DNA of 64,000 nucleotides from Kitagawia praeruptora (lineage: Eukaryota > Streptophyta > Magnoliopsida > Apiales > Apiaceae), in contig CM075344.1 of NCBI GenBank assembly GCA_037693485.1, forward strand, positions 40,396,501-40,460,500. The letters are read 5' to 3'. Positions 59,446 through 64,000 of this stretch are shown here, one piece after another. Each line of letters starts with the position of its first letter. The first letter of the stretch is position 1. Made by a program: the position numbers and the translations under genes. A model generated the notes under the pieces. It did not search any database. It was not told the origin of the DNA and saw only the letters and a program-made list of their open reading frames with translations.

Positions 59446-59760
59446 TCACCGAAGCATTGACGTTAGACTTTCGAAAACATCTTGGTCACATGGAATAGTA
59501 AGTCCCATATCGTGATCAAACCCGAACTCTTCAGCTGCTTGATGAAGAAGGTTTTGAAATTCAGGATAATTCAAGAATGAAATCGGAACAATGTATCTTG
59601 TTCTGTTTTCGCCAACGTAGACAACAAAGTGACCTTTCGGTACATCAAGAGGAAGCCCTTGTTCGTCGTAACTTTGTCTCTTCCCCAAGCTCGAACATCT
59701 CTTAAGAATTTGCTTGATCAAAGCTGCTTGTGATAGTCTATTTGATTTTTTATAGGCCAT
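59446..59760 (-). CDS. SAUR50-like: SAUR family protein (SAUR50-like)
   Basis: SAUR proteins are small auxin-induced regulators. In the well-studied members they inhibit PP2C.D phosphatases, which keeps plasma-membrane H+-ATPases active and promotes cell expansion. This single-exon ORF gives 104 residues, the family size, without introns as usual. N-terminus ALIKQILKRCSSLGKR (13-28) is typical of the SAUR50 clade. The SAUR core spans about 35-103: LDVPKGHFVVYVGENRTRYI, PISFLNYPEF, LLHQAAEEFGFDHDMGLTIP, and ends FESLTSMLR. No signal peptide. Start at 59760 is supported by the family-like MAYKKSNRLSQAALIKQ. A TATA-like box lies about 120 bp upstream. Intact and probably functional. The exact paralogue cannot be told without a tree. 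Confidence 0.95.
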   Translation of the reverse strand: MAYKKSNRLSQAALIKQILKRCSSLGKRQSYDEQGLPLDVPKGHFVVYVGENRTRYIVPISFLNYPEFQNLLHQAAEEFGFDHDMGLTIPCDQDVFESLTSMLR

Positions 59761-59880
59761 TGTATCACTTTCTTCTTGTTTTTCTTTTTTTCAAAGAAAA
59801 GGAGTTTTGTTTTGTAGGTAGAAAGAAAAAAATAGAGAAGTGTGGAATGAGAATGGTGAGAAAGAAAGGGTGAGTAGAGG

Positions 59881-59890
59881 GATATATAAA
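59881..59890 (-). promoter_or_regulatory. Candidate TATA box of the SAUR gene
   Basis: On the minus strand TTTATATATC lies 121 bases upstream of the ATG. Further up, a GGTCTC word (GAGACC on the plus strand near 59965) resembles an auxin response element. Confidence 0.5.
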
Positions 59891-59929
59891 GTGGGACTTT
59901 GAAGTTGAGAGGAAAGGTACAGTACAAAC

Positions 59930-61071
59930 TACAAAGTCATGTGGGCTTGTGGGGGCAAAGAAGAGACCACGGGTGTTTTTGAGTACTGTGTGAGCTCGAG
60001 GACATGTTGGGAGCCAAACCCCATTGGGTTTATTACAATTTGTTCCCTTGATTAGACATCATGGCCCCTCCCTCCCTCTCCTCCTACAATTTTTCTAAAT
60101 TAATGTAACTTCCCTTGTTTTGAAGCCTTGTAACCAATTTATTATGTCCTAAAATAATATAGCTAGACGTCCAGATATTATGCACATCGATTATCAGGGA
60201 CATGTTAATGATTAACAAGTATGTGAGAAACAGCCAGTTAACAAACTAGCATTCAGATATACTGGGTTTATCCACGTCGATTTTAGGATATCTTAACAGT
60301 TAGTAAGTATGAGAATAATTGTTATATACTAGCTAAATCTTGCTGTTGTAATATGCTGAATATCAACCAAAAGTAAAGGTAAGGTCTATGTACATCGTGC
60401 CTTCCTACTCTACCTCTACGAGTGAGATACCTTGGTCTACGAGTGAGATATACTGGGTACGTCTAGTTTGACATTATTATTTTTTTTGTCTAGGAAGTCC
60501 CAAGTAAATGAAAATTATGGGACGTGTATGTTGGTTACTAGGAGTAACTTTTAAGAGGTAGAGTCACATAATGTTTATATCTAGACAATAGAGACTTGGA
60601 GTAGCATACTAAACACACACCTATGTTCATGCTCATGCTGCTAGCTGGTCTATCCCATTGTTATCCTACAGGTACGTAGTTCATATTTTCAAAGTTACAG
60701 GTACATGTGATGTAGTACTAGCATTCAATCTTTGAATAAAGAATCGGGTCCAACTTTTAACCAACATTAAAAGGAGTTACAGGCTACAATTGGGTCCTAA
60801 TACTCAGTGTTATGACACATTCTTCCATTATCTTCTTTCAAGTTCCCATACCTTTACTATATTTTCTCCTACTTCAAAGTTTTATGAATTAATCAAATGG
60901 TTCAACGTACTTGACCACGGTTCATGAGAGCTACTATGCAATTTCAACAGTAATAAACAAACTGATCCTGATTTCTAATGTTGTGCTTGTGCAGCGCACA
61001 TGGGAACCTGTTGTGCTTGTTTGCATGTTTAGGACAAGAAGAGAAACTTCTAAACTAATTGTATTTAGAGT
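59930..61071. other. SAUR upstream and intergenic DNA
   Basis: No further gene. A direct repeat CTACGAGTGAGATA(C/T)(A)C(T)TGG occurs twice near 60415-60455. Confidence 0.45.
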
Positions 61072-61289
61072 AGTGCTAGGGACCCCAAATTTAGTCCCCA
61101 AAAAAGTCTCCAAATGACATGGCATGAGTGATTTGGCAAATTGTAATGTTTTAATTGGATGGCCCTGGCGGGCCCATTTTAATTATAACCAATCACATTC
61201 ATTTGGTAACAATTTTTGGTACCCAATTTATAACCAATCACATTCATTTGGTAACAATTTTTGGTACCCAATTTGGTACCTCTAGCATT
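61072..61289. mobile_element. MITE, ATGCTAGRG family, with a 45-bp internal duplication
   Basis: Left end AGTGCTAGGGACCCC; inverted right end AATGCTAGAGGTACC. The 45-bp segment starting ATAACCAATCACATTC is repeated in tandem (about 61185 and 61230). GGCCCTGGCGGGCCC occurs at 61163. Confidence 0.65.
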
Positions 61290-64000
61290 TTTCTTGTATT
61301 TATAGCAAATTAGATGACGAATAACTTTTATTTCATAACAAGAAACCCGAAATTGTATGAGGTCGAGATATCAGGCTCACCAGCAGTGGCAAAGGGGGAA
61401 TGGGGTGGGCTTAGCGCACCCTTTTCAACTGAAGAAAATGCATGTAACACTAGTTCTGCTTCTCATACTGATTAAGATGTAAGAATTTTAAGACATTGGC
61501 TCAGATTTGACTACTAACATATATGTAAAGTAGCCAACTTTTTTTTGTTATTTTTTAAGATATCGATCTAGTTTAATTTTCTTGCAAAATTTTTTATCAC
61601 CTCGGAAATTCTGGATCCGCCACCAATCCCCGATAGTGATAGGAGGTCGTCGAAAATGGTAGCCTCACTAGAACCATGTGGCGTGTGAGTACGTAAATTT
61701 CATAATCAACCTTAATCTCAGAAAAAAAGTTTCAAGATAAGACATTAGTCCAGCACTTTAGAGGCATTATTTTGATGGCTAAATAGTATCTGTGGTTGAT
61801 GATACATGGTCCAATAATGAGTGTACAGGATCGTACTATAATACGGCCCTGAGGCCATATGGAGCTTTGATAAGTCAAGCACAAGAGCTACATGTGCTTA
61901 AGGGTGCTACTTGCAGGTCCACTGGACTAATCTGACCATACAATCATCCCTAGTATTACTGTTTAGAGATTCCAAATATGTAAATTCATTCCAATCTAAT
62001 TCTCAATCAGTCCAGCTATAAGGTATACCTAACACAAGCACCGCCAAAGTAGGAGTCACATTCATAACACAAAAGTATATAAGTAAATTAGAATCATTGT
62101 TTACCCATGTTCTAAGGATCAGAAAGCAGATATGGCTGCCAGGTTAAAAACACAACTTAATATGTTCATATAGCCTTATCTAACCAAGCACTCCTCTAAT
62201 ATATCTGTCTTCGTTCACACCCCATTCGATTATTCTCATTTTGTACAAAACTTATTTAGTTTAGTTTTAAAGGACTTACTTGAGAGACGGTCATCTTGCG
62301 CGGTATCAGGTTCAGGTTTAGGAGAGGTCTCGAGTTTTAAAGTATGATTTGTATTATGATTTCTACTAATGACTTTGTTTAGTGGGTTAGGAATCAATCT
62401 GTCAACATTAACTATATCTCATCTTACGAAGATTACTATGATTGCATGCATGTGCCCGAAACCAATAGAAATAATTGTCCAACTATTTCCGTTTAGTTGA
62501 TTAGTTGAGACGCTTTCATTGGCTCAGCTGTTGTCAAATTCATAAGAGTAAATTTGCCTAAATCAAGAGCTTAGTGGTGAGCTTGATGGAGAGAACTGGG
62601 CCACAAAATAGTCTATTTGTTGGTTACCCCCATGTTCTGTGATTGAGAATGGTTAATGAAGTGAGATAAAAACACACGGAAATATAGAGCTGGACCCTCT
62701 GTAGTCTGTTCTCACTCAAAGTCAGTGACTCAATAGCTAACCATGGAAGCCTATAACATGTAACAGGTAGAAAATGACCCCCTTTGTTCAGAACATGCAA
62801 GCCATGTTACCATTGCCCCCATTTCTCTTCGAAAGCCAGAGCTCTTATGTCCTTTGGTCCTTCACATCAACTTATGAATTGTGTAACTTTTACAGTAAAT
62901 GTACAGAGCAGTGATCATACGGTTTTATCATTTTGGGTTTACATAACAAATTTCACAAGGACCATAATGTGATGGCTAGGGAGAAAATTAACCAACTGAC
63001 TGCACAATACAGCGATTCCCTACGAGCCATCATGGATTTACCTACCTCGAATGACCATTTGGCGTGGATACTTTGACACTTCACTCGGGCCGAAACATGC
63101 AAAAATCTAAAAAATTGCCAGAGTCCAAAATTTGAATACGTACGAAGTATCTATGCTGGACCTGGTCACTTCCGCTTATATTCAGATAATTGAAGCAGTA
63201 AATATCTCTAGTATAGAACCAGTGTTATGTAAAGACAATGAGATCATAGAATATTAGAAACTACACACATGTTCTGTTGCGGAAGCATCCTCTGTGTCTG
63301 AATTATGATTAAGAGAAAAACAAACAATGGCGAGTCTTGACAGCTCAACTTGTATACGGGACACTAAAGGACTTACGGACGTACCTCAACCATAAACCTC
63401 AGCACATGTACTGCATAATATTAAGATGAAGCATTAATGTGTGACCTGCCTAATATAAGGCACAACTGTTAGCATCTCACTGGGAAACAACATTCTACAT
63501 AAAGGGTCCTAGCCAGGGTGGAGGATTGTTGCATTGGTCAAAAATATCATACTGTTTTGGCAACAACAGTCTCCAGCTTCCTTATCATAATTTTCAATGC
63601 ATATGTATCATATCTGATGGCAGCATATATCTACTACCAACCCAATAACTCCACTGTAAATGACACCACCAATCGTATTAACCCTTATCTCTGTGGTTAA
63701 TCAAATCAAATTAAACCAAACATACCCTGTATGTCTCACTCGAATTAACAAAATGCAAGCATTTTACCTCTACTCCAATGACATGAGAGACTATTTTTGT
63801 GAAGACCCCCGGATTAAACTGATAGAAAAAATAATTTAAATAGTGTAAACATTCATAAAAAAAAAAAAAAACACTACATCTTGTGAAGATAAATCCCCAC
63901 CCATAAGTCCATTCAACGGAGAAGGAACTAGGAAAACAGATTACTTGATGTCCCTGAAATAATCAACTTTATGGTGGAAAATGTGTTATCTATACAAATA
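61290..64000. other. Intergenic DNA to the window edge
   Basis: Read on both strands; only short ORFs without recognisable features, no tRNA-like fold, no clear repeat with target duplication. Base composition is less AT-rich than the Helitron region, so distal regulatory sequence is possible but not shown. Confidence 0.5.

Noticed and set aside
62784..62972. 62-codon ORF on the plus strand
   Set aside because: No family features or supporting splice or promoter context.
63518..63700. 60-codon ORF with a hydrophobic stretch
   Set aside because: Short, no homology recognised, composition like the surrounding intergenic DNA.

Overview
The window reads as nuclear DNA of a flowering plant, probably a eudicot. 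It has GT-AG spliced genes, a plant-specific filament-like plant protein (FPP), a SAUR auxin-response gene, and plant-type transposons (CACTA, Stowaway, Mutator-like, Helitron, L1-type LINE, copia LTR). It is AT-rich and dominated by mobile elements. Only two ordinary host genes are visible; the species cannot be fixed from the sequence.

Layout. 1-3145: 3' end of a SIRE-like copia retrotransposon with a long 3' LTR carrying an 18-bp repeat array. 3146-4514: AT-rich DNA with one MITE. 4515-10298: a five-exon FPP gene (+) with a CT/AC-rich leader and a SINE remnant in the leader. 11433-16712: a decayed full-length L1-type LINE (-). 17537-31548: a 14-kb CACTA (En/Spm) element with CACTACAAG termini, CGA target duplication, subterminal CCGTCGCAA repeats, and both transposase genes on the minus strand. 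TNP2-like has two in-frame stops; TNP1-like has two frameshifts in one exon. It carries a nested LTR-int-LTR-int-LTR array (23737-26770) and a Mutator-like MITE (30592-31145), and seems to sit inside an older CACTA-like remnant (17451-31881). 31627-36347: MITEs (Harbinger, two Stowaway, others), two small Helitrons and a minute poly(A) insertion. 36690-39867: a 5'-truncated LINE with one intact 1043-residue ORF. 40164-42283: a Mutator-like element with captured-looking sequence and a hAT element full of GGATCGGAT motifs. 42822-50968: a head-to-tail array of related Helitrons holding several MITEs. 51513-58470: three more Helitrons, one (52080-56840) packed with tRNA-like modules and 222-bp repeats. 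59446-59760: an intact SAUR gene (-). The rest to 64000 is intergenic with one SINE and one MITE.

The host genes are independent: FPP is a long coiled-coil protein, and SAUR is a small auxin-induced growth regulator. The most unusual material is in the non-autonomous elements. One set shares a GGCCCCGCCAGGGGC block and an inner hairpin but differs in the subterminal words. Another pair is built on arrays of an ACGCAT word. There is also the chimeric three-LTR array with a matching target duplication, and the Helitron concatemer joined at CTAG. All calls come from reading the sequence; no database search was possible.
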